Notes under the pieces: generated by a model | Told to the model about the DNA's origin: nothing | The model's database searches: none | The model's input: the letters and a program-made list of their open reading frames with translations, nothing else | Part shown: one piece after another, positions 27,990 to 38,215 of the stretch | Position numbering within the stretch: position 1 is the first letter of the stretch | How the letters are laid out: each line of letters starts with the position of its first letter | NCBI RefSeq assembly: GCF_002073895.1 | Contig: NZ_CP012839.1 | Coordinates: forward strand, 20,464 to 84,463 | Length of the DNA stretch: 64,000 nucleotides | Direction: 5' to 3' | Source: Candidatus Riesia pediculischaeffi | Lineage (GTDB): Bacteria > Pseudomonadota > Gammaproteobacteria > Enterobacterales > Enterobacteriaceae | Made by a program: the position numbers and the translations under genes

Positions 27990-29528
27990 TTGAAAATAAA
28001 AGAAATAAGAAGGATCTTTTTTATACTTAAAGTTTTTTTGAAACATAGATTGTTAGGTATTCTTATACTTAAAAGAAGTAAATTTCTTTCTTACATGATA
28101 CATTCAAAAAAACCGATCGCTCGAAGAATTTGTTTGAGCTTTCAAGAGCTCGGTCCAATATGGATCAAGTTAGGACAGTTTTTATCTACTAGAGAAGATC
28201 TATTATCTAAAAAAATTTGTAAACAACTTTCTTCTCTCCAAAATAGGGTTTCAGTATTTGACGGAAAGTTAGCTAAATCATATATCGAAGAATCTTTAGG
28301 AAAAAAAATTCAAGAAATATTTGCTGATTTTAATGAAATTCCATTAGCTTCCGCATCGATCTCACAAATTCATGGAGCAATTTTAAAAAAGAATAATCTT
28401 TCGGTAATCATTAAAATAATTCGACCGGAAATCTTATCAACAATAAGAACTGATATTAAATTATTGTTCAAACTATCCGATTGGATAAATTTTTTTAAAA
28501 AAGTTAAGTTCTTTGATTTGATAGAACTAATCTCAGAGTATAAAAGAACTATCATTAAAGAATTAAATTTATTAAATGAATCTGTAAATACAATGCAACT
28601 AAGAAGAAATTTTAAAAATAGCAGTATGCTATATATACCAAAGATATACATAGAGTATTCTAGGACAAACGTCATGGTTGCAGAAAGAATTTACGGAATA
28701 TCTATTTCCAATGTTAAAAAATTAAAAGAACGTAATTTAGATTTGAAGAAGTTAGCTGAAAATGGAGTAAAAATATTTTTTACTCAAGTTTTTCGAGATA
28801 ATTTCTTTCACGCTGACATGCATCCAGGAAATATATTAGTTGATGATAAATTGTCAAAATATATTGGTGTCGATTGTGGAATAGTTGGTTCTTTGACAAA
28901 GAGACATAGATACTTTCTTGCAAAAAATTTCATTAATTTCTTCAACAGAAACTATCGGAAAATAGCAGAATCCCTCATAGATCTATCTGAAAGGGAGGAT
29001 AAAGATGAATCTGAAATTTATGAGATAGAACTATTCGTTAGAACTATATGCGAACCAATTTTTAAAAAACCAATTTCAGAAATTTCTTTTGGAAAATTTT
29101 TGCTAAGATTGTTCTCCATATTTAATAGATTTAACGTAAAAATCCATCCGCAAATTGTTCTATTACAAAAAAATTTATTATACGTAGAAAGTTTAGGAAA
29201 AAAATTATATCCGAATTTGGATCTTTGGAAAACTGCAAAACCTTTTATTGAAGAATGGTTGCATCAACAACTAAAAATTTCATCCATTCTAAATCTGATA
29301 AGCCGAGAAATGCCAGAACTAGTAGATCGTCTTAAAAATATTCCGGAACTATTTGATAAATTCTTAAAATTTAGCAATCACTATATGAACAACCTACATA
29401 ATAATAATCGTCTAATTGTACACAATTCTAAAAGAATTGATCGATTAATACGGATCTCTAAATTGATCTGTTACTTCTTAATCCTAAAAACTTCTTTAAT
29501 TTTGATTTTATCGATCTATCGGACATGA
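27990..29528 (+). CDS. ubiB: UbiB, ubiquinone-biosynthesis ATPase/kinase-like protein
   Basis: UbiB is an ADCK-family protein kinase-like ATPase needed for ubiquinone synthesis at the inner membrane. The start is TTG at 27990: the residues right after it ('KIKEIRRIFFILKVFL') align with the E. coli N-terminus, and no ATG occurs for another 30 codons. Family motifs are present: 'WIKLGQFLSTRED' (KxGQ), the alanine-rich loop 'LASASISQIHGA', 'FFHADMHPGNILV' and 'GVDCGIVG'. The 512 residues end in one hydrophobic segment instead of the two C-terminal helices of E. coli UbiB (546). A short C-terminal anchor is therefore retained. Confidence 0.94.
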   Translation: MKIKEIRRIFFILKVFLKHRLLGILILKRSKFLSYMIHSKKPIARRICLSFQELGPIWIKLGQFLSTREDLLSKKICKQLSSLQNRVSVFDGKLAKSYIEESLGKKIQEIFADFNEIPLASASISQIHGAILKKNNLSVIIKIIRPEILSTIRTDIKLLFKLSDWINFFKKVKFFDLIELISEYKRTIIKELNLLNESVNTMQLRRNFKNSSMLYIPKIYIEYSRTNVMVAERIYGISISNVKKLKERNLDLKKLAENGVKIFFTQVFRDNFFHADMHPGNILVDDKLSKYIGVDCGIVGSLTKRHRYFLAKNFINFFNRNYRKIAESLIDLSEREDKDESEIYEIELFVRTICEPIFKKPISEISFGKFLLRLFSIFNRFNVKIHPQIVLLQKNLLYVESLGKKLYPNLDLWKTAKPFIEEWLHQQLKISSILNLISREMPELVDRLKNIPELFDKFLKFSNHYMNNLHNNNRLIVHNSKRIDRLIRISKLICYFLILKTSLILILSIYRT

Positions 29529-29697
29529 ATTTTGAATTTTTTCTGTACGGAATGAAGTACAAGATAAGTGTTTTTGAATTTTTTTTAGAAAATAGATTAA
29601 TTGAATCATATTAACTTTCCAAAATGGTTAAAATTTGTATCAATATAATTTTCGACTTACAGATAATTCATAACAATATCAATTTGAAAAGTAGCAT

Positions 29698-31172
29698 ATG
29701 AAAAATGGATACAACAGTCTCAGAGATTTCATAGAATTCTTAGAAAGAGAAAATAAATTAAAAAGAGTTCAGCAGGAAATTAGTCCTAATCTAGAAATGA
29801 CTGAAATTTCCAGAAGATCAATATTATCTAATGGTCCTGCTTTACTGTTTGAACAACCTTCTGGATTTTTAAAAGGAAGAGTACTATGTAATCTTTTTGG
29901 AACTATTGAAAGAATCATTATGAGCATCGGTGAAAGAGATATAGGTTCTTTACAGAGAATAGGAAGACTAATAGCTTCTCTGAAAGAACCGAGCGCTCCA
30001 AAAAATTTTTCCGATTTTTTAAGGAAATTGAAAAAGTTTAAAAGTATCTGGTTCACAAAAGTTAAAAAAGTTAAAAATGCACTCTGTCAAGAAATTATTT
30101 TAAAAGGTAAGGATGTTAATCTATTCAACATACCAATCATGAGATGCTGGCCGAAGGATATTGCTCCATTAATAACGTTCGGAATTACTATTACTAAGAA
30201 CTATTTTTTAAACCGATACAACCTAGGGATATACCGACAACAGTTATTGTCTAGAAACAAACTAATAATGAGATGGTTACCCCATCGAGGAGGAGCTTTA
30301 GATTTTCATATCTGGAGAAAAAGATATCCGTCTCAACCATTCCCAGTTGCAGTATCGATTGGAGCAGATCCAGCTACTATTTTAGCATCAGTTATCCCTG
30401 TCCCTAATGAAATTTCCGAATACTCTTTCGCTGGCATTTTGAGAGGTTATAGATCAGAGAAGTGACAAGGTGTATTTCTATCCCTATTGATGTGCCAGCA
30501 AGCTCCGAAATCGTCTTAGAAGGACATATTAATCCAGAAGAACATTCTCAAGAAGGTCCACACGGAGATCATACCGGATATTATGGATCAGTTGAAAAAT
30601 TTCCAGTTCTTACGGTAACGCATATCACTAGAAGAGATAATTATATCTATCATTCCACGTATTCCGGAAGACCATTGGATGAACCGAGCGTTTTGGGGAT
30701 CGCAATGAACGAAATATTGATTCCAATATTGAAAAAAAGATTTTCTGAAATTGTAGATTTTTATCTTCCTTATGAAGCATGTTCTTATAGATTCGCAGTT
30801 ATCACAATTAAAAAGGAATATGCGGGTCAAGCTAGACAAGTGATGATGGGGACATGGACATATTTGAAACAATTTATGTATACTAAATTCATTGTAGTAT
30901 GTGATGATGATATTAACGCAAGGGATTGGAAAGATGTAATTTGGGCGATATCGACTAGATCTGATCCAGAAAGAGATATCTTATTTATAAAAAATACTCC
31001 TATGGATTATCTTGATTTCTCTTCAAAAATTTCGGGTTTAGGGACAAAAATGGGGATCGATGCAACTAATAAGTTTCCAGAAGAAACGAATAGAAAATGG
31101 GGAGAAATAATCAAAATGGAAAGATCCGTTCAAAAAAGAGTTGAAGAAGTTTGTAGATATCTAAAAATTTAG
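29698..31172 (+). pseudogene. ubiD: 3-octaprenyl-4-hydroxybenzoate decarboxylase, split by a small indel
   Basis: UbiD decarboxylates prenylated 4-hydroxybenzoate using prenyl-FMN made by UbiX. Frame 1 (29698-30465, 255 residues) matches the E. coli N-terminal half, including 'NLGIYRQQLLSRNKLIMRW' with the active-site arginine, and ends '[10 protein letters not shown]'. Frame 2 (30462-31172, 236 residues) begins at a GTG that overlaps the TGA stop as GTGA, and holds '[13 protein letters not shown]' with the catalytic glutamates, 'HGDHTGYYG' and '[13 protein letters not shown]'. Removing one GA from 'CAGAGAAG' (30455-30462) restores a single 490-residue protein. Either the gene is broken, or two coupled chains are made that share one active site. 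ubiX is intact at 61.7 kb. Confidence 0.88.
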
Positions 31173-31820
31173 GTTTTCAAAAAAAAATGAAGAGTTGTCA
31201 ACATCCTCTCCGTTCATTCCGACAAAAATGTAGAATTAAGACAATTTTATGTGAACGTAAGACATATTATTAGTAGTTTAAGCTGTTTCTTCCTTGATAA
31301 AACATTCTAAAGATAATCGAACAACTAATGAAACATTTTCAACTCTTAAAATTTTGGAATAATAGACGAGATAGTAGATCTTTGAATATCGACTTGAAAT
31401 ATGATCTTCAAATACTAGAGAATATGTCAAAAACTACAGAAGTAAACATTTTATATAAATTCGTAAATTTTTATTTCATACATATCTTTTTATGCTACAA
31501 ATCTTTATATGAGTTAGATAATTTAATTGCGATGTATGTTTGCAATATCAATAAAATCAGTTTTTTCATGGATGGATCCTTTAAAACAGATCTCTATTGG
31601 AACAGTTGATACTTCTTCATACAATAATGAGTTGGCTAACAGAATAAGAATTTCTAAAAAGTTCGCGTTTAAATGACATCGTTGTTCCAATTAATGCGAT
31701 TCAAATCAAAACATATGTTTTTCAAAAAAATTAATACGAAGAATTAGATCAAAGTTATTAAAAATTTTTAAATGATGTCTGACCACCTTTTATATCGATC
31801 ATCTGATCATAATATTCATC
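31173..31820. other. Spacer between ubiD and trkH
   Basis: In E. coli fre, fadBA, pepQ and yigZ lie here. A 93-codon plus-strand frame at 31328-31609 has no recognisable domain, low complexity and no RBS, so I treat it as chance. A 15-base sequence at 31664-31678 (CGCGTTTAAATGACA) also occurs at 24345-24359. Confidence 0.5.
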
Positions 31821-33284
31821 ATGGACTTTAAAAATATAATCAGGATTATTGGATTACTATTTGTCGTATTCTCGATAACTATGATTATTCCTGGATTAGT
31901 TTCCTTCCTTTACAAGGATAAAATGGAATATTCATTCATTCGAACTTTTTTCACAACATTGCTGATCGGATTAATTTTGTGGTTTCCAAATAAAAACAGA
32001 AATCAAGAATTAAATCAAAAAGAAGGTTTTCTAGCAGTCTCTTTATTCTGGATAGTACTAGGAAGTTTAGGATCTCTTCCTTTCGTATTTTCAGATGAAC
32101 CTAGGATACCGATAACAGAAGCTTTCTTTGAGTCTTTCTCAGGTCTGACGACAACTGGGGCGACGAACTTAGCTCGATTGAATCATCTTCCAAGATCCAT
32201 ATTGTTTTATAGACAAATGTTACAGTGGCTTGGAGGGATGGGCATTATAGTTCTCGCAATAGCGATATTTCCGCTATTTGGCATAGAATGTGGTGTTCAA
32301 CTCTACAAGGCAGAAATCTCTGGACCGATAAAAGAGAACAAAATTCATCCAAGGGTATCTAAGACAGCGAAAACATTATGGTCGATTTATTTACTACTTA
32401 CGGTAACATGCGCCGTATCTTTATGGATGGCTGGAATGGATTTTTTTGATGCTGTTTCACATAGTTTTTCAATCGTTTCTGTAGGTGGATTCTCTACTCA
32501 TGATGAGAATATAGGTTATTTTAAGAGCTATTGGATAAATTATATAGTAACTTTTTTTTTGATAATATCCAGTTGTAATTTCAATCTACATTTTTTTCTT
32601 CTTTCTAGAAAAAGTTTTAAGATTTATTGGAACGATTTAGAGTTTAAAGCATTCATTTTTTTTCAAATATCGCTCATTGTGATCGCTACGGTTGTATCCT
32701 TATTTTATATAAAAGATCAACCTATTTTAAAAACTGTTCATCAAACTTTCTTTCAAGTAATTTCCATGTCTACAACCGCAGGGTTCAGCGTTGATAATCT
32801 TTCCAACTTACCGACCTTTTTACCGATGTTGTTAATTTTCTCTACCTTCATAGGAGGATGCTCTGGTTCGGTAGGAGGTGGTATGAAAGTTATCAGGATT
32901 TTACTGCTTTTTTTACAAGGTTCAACGGAATTAAAACGTTTGGTACATCCAAATGCAGTTTATACGATCAAGATTAATTATAACGGTTATCGGATCCTAT
33001 CAGAAAAAAATATAGAGGCAATTTGGGGTTTTTTTTCCTCTTATATTCTGATATTTATAGTAAGTTTGCTACTTCTTATAGCAACTGGAGTAGATGAATT
33101 TTCAGCTTTTTCTTCGATTGTATCAACCTTGAATAATTTTGGAACTGCGCTTGGATCATTTTCTGAGAATTTTGTCAACATGAATTCCATCGGAAAATGG
33201 ATTCTGATATTCACTATGCTATTTGGAAGATTAGAAATATTCACTTTATTGATTTTATTCACTCCAACTTTTTGGAAGAAGTAA
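31821..33284 (+). CDS. trkH: Trk potassium uptake channel subunit TrkH
   Basis: TrkH is the membrane channel of the Trk potassium system and needs the NAD-binding gate TrkA, not seen here. The 487-residue product (E. coli 483) has the four pore-loop/glycine filters of the family. They include 'ESFSGLTTTGATN' near residue 110, 'SIVSVGGFSTHD' near 220, 'VISMSTTAGFSVDN' near 315 and 'STLNNFGTALGSF' near 436. 'WLGGMGIIVLAIAIFPLFG' and 'GGCSGSVGGGMKVIRILLL' are strongly conserved. No interruption is seen. It provides K+ homeostasis alongside NhaA. Confidence 0.96.
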   Translation: MDFKNIIRIIGLLFVVFSITMIIPGLVSFLYKDKMEYSFIRTFFTTLLIGLILWFPNKNRNQELNQKEGFLAVSLFWIVLGSLGSLPFVFSDEPRIPITEAFFESFSGLTTTGATNLARLNHLPRSILFYRQMLQWLGGMGIIVLAIAIFPLFGIECGVQLYKAEISGPIKENKIHPRVSKTAKTLWSIYLLLTVTCAVSLWMAGMDFFDAVSHSFSIVSVGGFSTHDENIGYFKSYWINYIVTFFLIISSCNFNLHFFLLSRKSFKIYWNDLEFKAFIFFQISLIVIATVVSLFYIKDQPILKTVHQTFFQVISMSTTAGFSVDNLSNLPTFLPMLLIFSTFIGGCSGSVGGGMKVIRILLLFLQGSTELKRLVHPNAVYTIKINYNGYRILSEKNIEAIWGFFSSYILIFIVSLLLLIATGVDEFSAFSSIVSTLNNFGTALGSFSENFVNMNSIGKWILIFTMLFGRLEIFTLLILFTPTFWKK

Positions 33285-33568
33285 ATTCGCTTTTTTTTAC
33301 AAAAAAATAACTCGTTCTACAAAACCAAATCAAATTGATTACAACACCGGAACTATCAAATAATATCCTATTCGAACGATAAGAATGTTAAGGATCAATA
33401 TTTTTAAACATTTTAAAAAATTTGAAATATGACGATCATTGATCATAAAATTAAAAATAAATTGTTCATAAATTATGTTTATTTCGAACAGTATTTTAAT
33501 TAAGTCTATAAAAATTTCATGACTTTTCTGATAAAATAGGAAACTTAACATCAAACTTTAGAGGAAAA

Positions 33569-34222
33569 ATGAACTATACTTTATCGAAATTGTCGTATGC
33601 TTATGAAGATTTAGAACCATTTCTAGATAAAAGAACAATGGTTTTGCACCATAAGATGCATCACCAGACATATGTAAATAACACAAATCAAATACTGAAA
33701 AATATAAAAATCGATTTTAAGAAACGTGATATATTTGATCTAATCCAAAATTTGGATATCATTTCTGACCGTGATATAAAAAGGTCATTGCTGAATAATG
33801 CCGGCGGACATGCTAATCATACAATTTTTTTTCAAGGATTAAAATTAGGTACGAATTTAAGTCAAGAAATGAAGAAAGAGATCAGTTCACACTTTAACAG
33901 CGTAGAAAATTTTAAGAAACTGTTTGAAGAAACTGCTATATCTTTTTTTGGATCAGGATGGGTTTGGTTAGTGTTAAAAAATAGCAAGTTAGAGATCTTG
34001 AGCACTGTTAACCAAGAAAATCCACTTATGTATAACAATTCAGCTAATTTTTATTATCCTATCTTCGGAATAGATTTATGGGAACATTCTTATTATTTAA
34101 AATACCAAAATCGTAAAAAAGAGTATATTCAATCTTTCTGGAATATACTAAGTTGGGAAGAGGCAGAAAAAAGATTCACAACGGGAATAAAATTGATCCG
34201 TAAAAAGATTAATGATAATTAG
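33569..34222 (+). CDS. sodA: Superoxide dismutase, manganese type
   Basis: This enzyme dismutates superoxide in the cytosol. The 217-residue product (E. coli SodA 206) has the metal ligands in 'MVLHHKMHHQTYVNN' (His27), 'GGHANHTIFFQGL' and 'GIDLWEHSYYLKY' (Asp and His). The glutamine in 'TVNQENPL' is the position typical of the Mn enzyme. A strong RBS (AGAGGAAA) precedes the ATG. It is convergent with trpS, whose end overlaps it by four bases. In E. coli sodA is not beside trpS, so this is a rearranged junction. Retention points to oxidative stress in the host cell or an active respiratory chain. Confidence 0.95.
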   Translation: MNYTLSKLSYAYEDLEPFLDKRTMVLHHKMHHQTYVNNTNQILKNIKIDFKKRDIFDLIQNLDIISDRDIKRSLLNNAGGHANHTIFFQGLKLGTNLSQEMKKEISSHFNSVENFKKLFEETAISFFGSGWVWLVLKNSKLEILSTVNQENPLMYNNSANFYYPIFGIDLWEHSYYLKYQNRKKEYIQSFWNILSWEEAEKRFTTGIKLIRKKINDN

Positions 34223-35252
34223 AAAATCTTTTCTAATCCGATAGCAGAAAGAACCCTTTCCATAGTTTTTTCTGCTATGATTCTTGCGTGTTCTGATCCT
34301 TCTTTTAACACTTTTTTAAGAAACTTTTCCTGTTTCCTGATATAAAAAAATTTTTTTTGGATTCTTTCCAACTTCTCTATCAATATCTTACAAATAGAAC
34401 TCTTAAAATATGAATAATTCTTACCAAAAAAACGATTCTCTGTTTCTGAAATTGATAGATCAGTTAAACTGGAAAAGATGTTGATCAGATTAGAAATTCC
34501 AGATTTCTTTTCTACATTGAACAATATTTGAGGTGGATCTTCAGAATCAGTACAAGCTGATTTGATCTTCCTCTTAATTAATTCAGAGCTGTCTAGAATT
34601 CTTACAATGTTATTTGAATCTTGATCGGATTTTGACATCTTTTTATACGGAGTTCTAAAACCCATAATTTTGCTCCCAACATCATCAATCATTGCGAATG
34701 GGATAGTAAAGATATCTCCATATCTTCTATTGAAACGACTAGCTATCTTTCTACATATTTCAATATGTTGTTTTTGATCAGCACCGACCGGAACCAAAGA
34801 GGTTTGATATAATAGTATATCGAAGCCATCAAGATAGGATAATTTAAAATTCCGACGTTAGTCTTGTTTCCGTGAGATAAGGAACCTTCTTTAAATTGGA
34901 TCATTCTTTTCAACTCTCCAATTTTAGTACAACAGCTCAATATCCAATTTAGTTGAAAATGTTGTGGAACGCTAGATTGAACAAATATTATGCTTTTTTT
35001 TGGATTAATCCCACATGCTATATACAAAGCTAAAGTATCTAAAATATGCTTTTTAAATGATATTTGTTTCTTGTTAAATTTAGTTATAGCATGTTGATCC
35101 GCAATACAGTAGATACAATTGTATCGATCTTGTATTTTAACCCATTTTTTAATCGCTCCAATATAATTTCCGATAGTGAGAGATCCAGACGGTTGCATTC
35201 CACTAAACACCACTTTTTTTTCTCGATTAAAAAATTCATTCATTTTTAACAA
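34219..35252 (-). pseudogene. trpS: Tryptophanyl-tRNA synthetase, frameshifted by one base
   Basis: TrpS charges tRNA-Trp and is normally essential. The 5' frame (35252 to about 34821) has the class I signature 'SGSLTIGNYIGA' and runs to 'LNYPILMAS'. The 3' frame resumes with 'DILLYQTSLVPVGADQKQH' and includes 'KKMSKSDQDSNN' and a normal C-terminus. The frames join exactly as in E. coli TrpS if one G is added, so that TTCGATATA becomes TTCGGATATA at about 34820-34822. No homopolymer is present. Without rescue both products are useless: one lacks KMSKS, the other lacks the HIGH-like motif. A sequence error is a real possibility. Confidence 0.9.
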
Positions 35253-35377
35253 AAATACGATTTTTCACCATTTGATACTTCATATAAATTTATAGAAATA
35301 TGTATTATGATCATAACTTCTGAATAATAACGATAGAATTTCGCCAAATTCCCGTACATATCAGAAAAATCATTTGT

Positions 35378-36061
35378 TCAAAATTTTTTACAAAAATCAA
35401 TTTTCTTATGAAAAATATTAAGAGCTTCAATAGAACCTATAGATTGATCAAAAACTGATGATCCTACCACTATAACATCTACGCCGGTTTGAACGATCTT
35501 ATCAACATTTTTAAAATTAATTCCACCATCAACTTCTAATAAAACATCTTTACCACTTTTATCGATTATAGAACGTGCTTCTAATAATCTTTCGATACTA
35601 CTTTCAATAAATAATTGTCCGCTAAACCCAGGATAGACAGACATAATTAATACCGAATCAATTTCGTTAATTAATCTATCTAATGTTTCTAAAGATGTTC
35701 TTGGATTAAATACTAATCCAACCTTACATCCGTTATTTCTGATTTTTCTTAACTCTTTTTCAATATTTTTACTATACTCAACATGCAATAAGATCTGGTT
35801 GACTCCTATTTCAATAAACTCATTAATCAATCTTTCTGATGGATCTATCATAAGATGAATGTCAAACTTAGACCGAATTCCATATTGTATTAAAGATTTA
35901 CAAATTACTGGACCAAACGTTAAATTTTGAACATAATGATTATCCATAATATCGAAGTGAATAGAATCGACTAATCCAGAATGAACTAATTCCTCAATAT
36001 CCTTTCCTAAATTTGCGAAATTTGCTGATAAAATAGAGACAGCTATCGAACAATTTTTCAT
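35378..36061 (-). CDS. rpe: Ribulose-phosphate 3-epimerase
   Basis: Rpe interconverts ribulose-5-phosphate and xylulose-5-phosphate. The 227-residue TIM-barrel protein (E. coli 225) has 'VSILSANFANLG' at the start, the metal-site 'SIHFDIMDNHYVQNLTFGP' near residue 34, 'DIHLMI' near 68, 'MSVYPGFSGQLF' near 141 and 'LEVDGGINFKNV' near 176. It sits between trpS and aroB in the E. coli order aroK-aroB-(damX-dam)-rpe-(gph)-trpS. The genes in brackets are gone. With talB frameshifted, the non-oxidative branch may run only towards pentose supply. Confidence 0.96.
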   Translation of the reverse strand: MKNCSIAVSILSANFANLGKDIEELVHSGLVDSIHFDIMDNHYVQNLTFGPVICKSLIQYGIRSKFDIHLMIDPSERLINEFIEIGVNQILLHVEYSKNIEKELRKIRNNGCKVGLVFNPRTSLETLDRLINEIDSVLIMSVYPGFSGQLFIESSIERLLEARSIIDKSGKDVLLEVDGGINFKNVDKIVQTGVDVIVVGSSVFDQSIGSIEALNIFHKKIDFCKKF

Positions 36062-36576
36062 AAATCATTAATGTCGAAATTAGTTTAATAATATATAGCT
36101 ACAACATTTTTGTAAAAAAGTCTAATACCTTTTACTACATAATTTAAGAGTGCCCATCTTTCTACCATATAGTATATACAGAAAAAATCGAAAAAATTAT
36201 AAGCTAATCAGATTAACAATGAATGATTCTTGATTGATATAACGTTGTTTCTCGGTTTATAAACGTCATGAAGATTAGAGAAACTCGTTTATTTAAAAAA
36301 CAATATAGTTTCAACTCTTTGGTAGATCATCTAAAATCTCTCGTCTTAAAATATAAAAAACGTTAACCATACAAGAAAATTAATATTTTGACTTATCAGT
36401 AAACTTTCAGAAAATGTAGAGAGAATATATCATTAATATAATCAATGAAAAAATATAAAATCGTTTACTGTTTACATAAAATACTAAAATTAATCAATTT
36501 ACAAATCATTACGATACACATCGAAAACATCATACTGTTTAAATACTATAAGACATAAATGATATTTTAATCATTC
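36062..36576. other. Spacer between rpe and aroB
   Basis: This holds 515 A+T-rich bases without a recognisable gene. E. coli has damX and dam in this interval, so Dam methylation and DamX are lost from this locus. No remnant of the Dam DPPY motif was seen on the minus strand. Confidence 0.55.
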
Positions 36577-37670
36577 TTAATATATCGCATGGTAAATAAT
36601 TTTTTTATCTATATTTCTATATAAAATAGATGTTCCTATTTTCAATGGCAAAACTAGGTTAATCTGATCTTGACCTGTCCTTTTTTTATCATAGTTCATG
36701 AAATATAGATAGTCTTCAAATGGAATGTGTCTTTGATAAGATAAAGGAAGATCGAACCTCTTTAACAAAGAAATAACTCTAAATATATCTCTCTCAGAGA
36801 ATCTATTCACAATATTCGCTATTTTAAGTGAAATAACCATCCCTATTGATACTGCTTCTCCATGGTACAAACTTTCGTTAAACTTTGAGAAAGATTCTAT
36901 AGAGTGAGCGAAAGTGTGACCTAAATTAAGGAGAACTCTCTTATTTCTGTATTCTTTGGGATCTTGAACAACCACTTCACATTTCATTTTACAACACAGC
37001 AACACAAGATGTCTTATGCTTTCCTCGTCAAGAAGAGATATTTTTTCATAATTGTCTTCAATCCAACAAAAAAAGTCATAATTCATGGCGATCCCATATT
37101 TTATCGCTTCCGCCATACCTGATCGAAAATGTCGAATTGGTAGGGTTTCTAAAAAATCCAAGTTAATTATTACTAGATCAGGGTGGTAAAATGATCCTAT
37201 CATATTTTTAGCATCTTCATAATTAATCGCATTTTTTCCTCCCATGGAAGAATCAATTTGAGATAAAAGACTTGTAGGAATCTGTACAAAATGAGTACCT
37301 CTTAAATAAATAGAAGATATAAAACCTGTCAAATCTCCAATTACTCCTCCACCTAACGCAACTAATACAATGCTTTTCGAATATTTATTCTTTTTTAAAA
37401 ATTCAAAAACGCGCACCGCCGTTTTTAATGACTTATTTTGTTCTCCATCAGGAATAATCACTTCATCTATTTTACTTGTCGTCTTTAAGATATTCTTTTT
37501 TACTTCTTGATAATGAAGAGAATATAACTTTTCGTTAGTTATAATAATAATGTGATCTTTATCTCTAAATCTGTCAAAAAGATTAAGGTATTTAAAGAGA
37601 TTAAATCCAATAAATATTGAACATTTCTTCCGCGATCAAAACTGAACTTTAGTTCATCGTAATTCTTCAA
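36577..37670 (-). pseudogene. aroB: 3-dehydroquinate synthase, frameshift near the N-terminus
   Basis: AroB makes 3-dehydroquinate, the second step to chorismate. A long frame (from a GTG at 37461) covers 'IIPDGEQNKSLKT', 'VALGGGVIGDLTGFISS', 'GMAEAIKYGI', 'LNLGHTFAHSIE' and the normal end. It lacks the first 70 residues with part of the NAD site. These are encoded upstream: a TTG at 37670 opens a short frame ('NYDELKFSFDRGR') that continues in another frame as 'CSIFIGFNLFKYL' and 'HIIIITNEKLYSL'. One extra A in the run at 37624-37626 joins both, and the joined N-terminus aligns without gaps to E. coli AroB. aroK is just upstream. Confidence 0.85.
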
Positions 37671-37702
37671 AATAATACTCAAAATTTATCTAAGTGAGAT
37701 GT

Positions 37703-38215
37703 TCATAATAAGTTAATAATATTCCTTACTAAAAAATTTGCACTTTTATCATTTACTTTTATGACAATATCTGCGATTTCTCGATATAGAGGATCTCTTT
37801 CATTTGCCAAAGTTTTCAATGTTTCTAAAATCTTTTCTTTTGATTCGATTAGTGGTCTTCTTTTATCATGATAGATTCGACTAATCTGTCTTTCAACAGT
37901 AGCTTCTAAATAAACCACAGTACCTCTTGCTGAGAGCCTACTCCTATTCTCCTTTAATTTAACAGATCCTCCACCAGTTGCTAGTATGATACCATATTTT
38001 TCAGTTAATTCATCAATAACTTGTTTTTCTCTTCTTCGAAATCCCGCTTCTCCTTCTAAATCAAATATCCACTCTATATTAACTCCAGTCCTTTTCTCTA
38101 TTTCTTGATCTGAATCGAAAAAATCCATATTTAATTTTTTCGCCAACTGACGACCTACTGTACTTTTTCCTGCACCCATAGGTCCAACTAAAAATATATT
38201 TCTTCTTTCTATCAT
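37703..38215 (-). CDS. aroK: Shikimate kinase I
   Basis: AroK phosphorylates shikimate in the chorismate pathway. The 170-residue product (E. coli 173) starts with the P-loop '[15 protein letters not shown]' at about residues 11-25, followed by the shikimate-binding '[17 protein letters not shown]', 'FRRREKQVI', 'ILATGGGSV' near residue 77 and the lid '[13 protein letters not shown]'. It precedes aroB in the conserved aroKB pair. In E. coli the pair is expressed with dam and trpS. Chorismate is needed for ubiquinone, so this may explain retention. Confidence 0.96.
   Translation of the reverse strand: MIERRNIFLVGPMGAGKSTVGRQLAKKLNMDFFDSDQEIEKRTGVNIEWIFDLEGEAGFRRREKQVIDELTEKYGIILATGGGSVKLKENRSRLSARGTVVYLEATVERQISRIYHDKRRPLIESKEKILETLKTLANERDPLYREIADIVIKVNDKSANFLVRNIINLL

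Noticed and set aside
31328-31609. A 93-codon plus-strand frame in the ubiD-trkH spacer
   Set aside because: No family resemblance, no ribosome binding site, low-complexity A+T-driven composition; likely chance.
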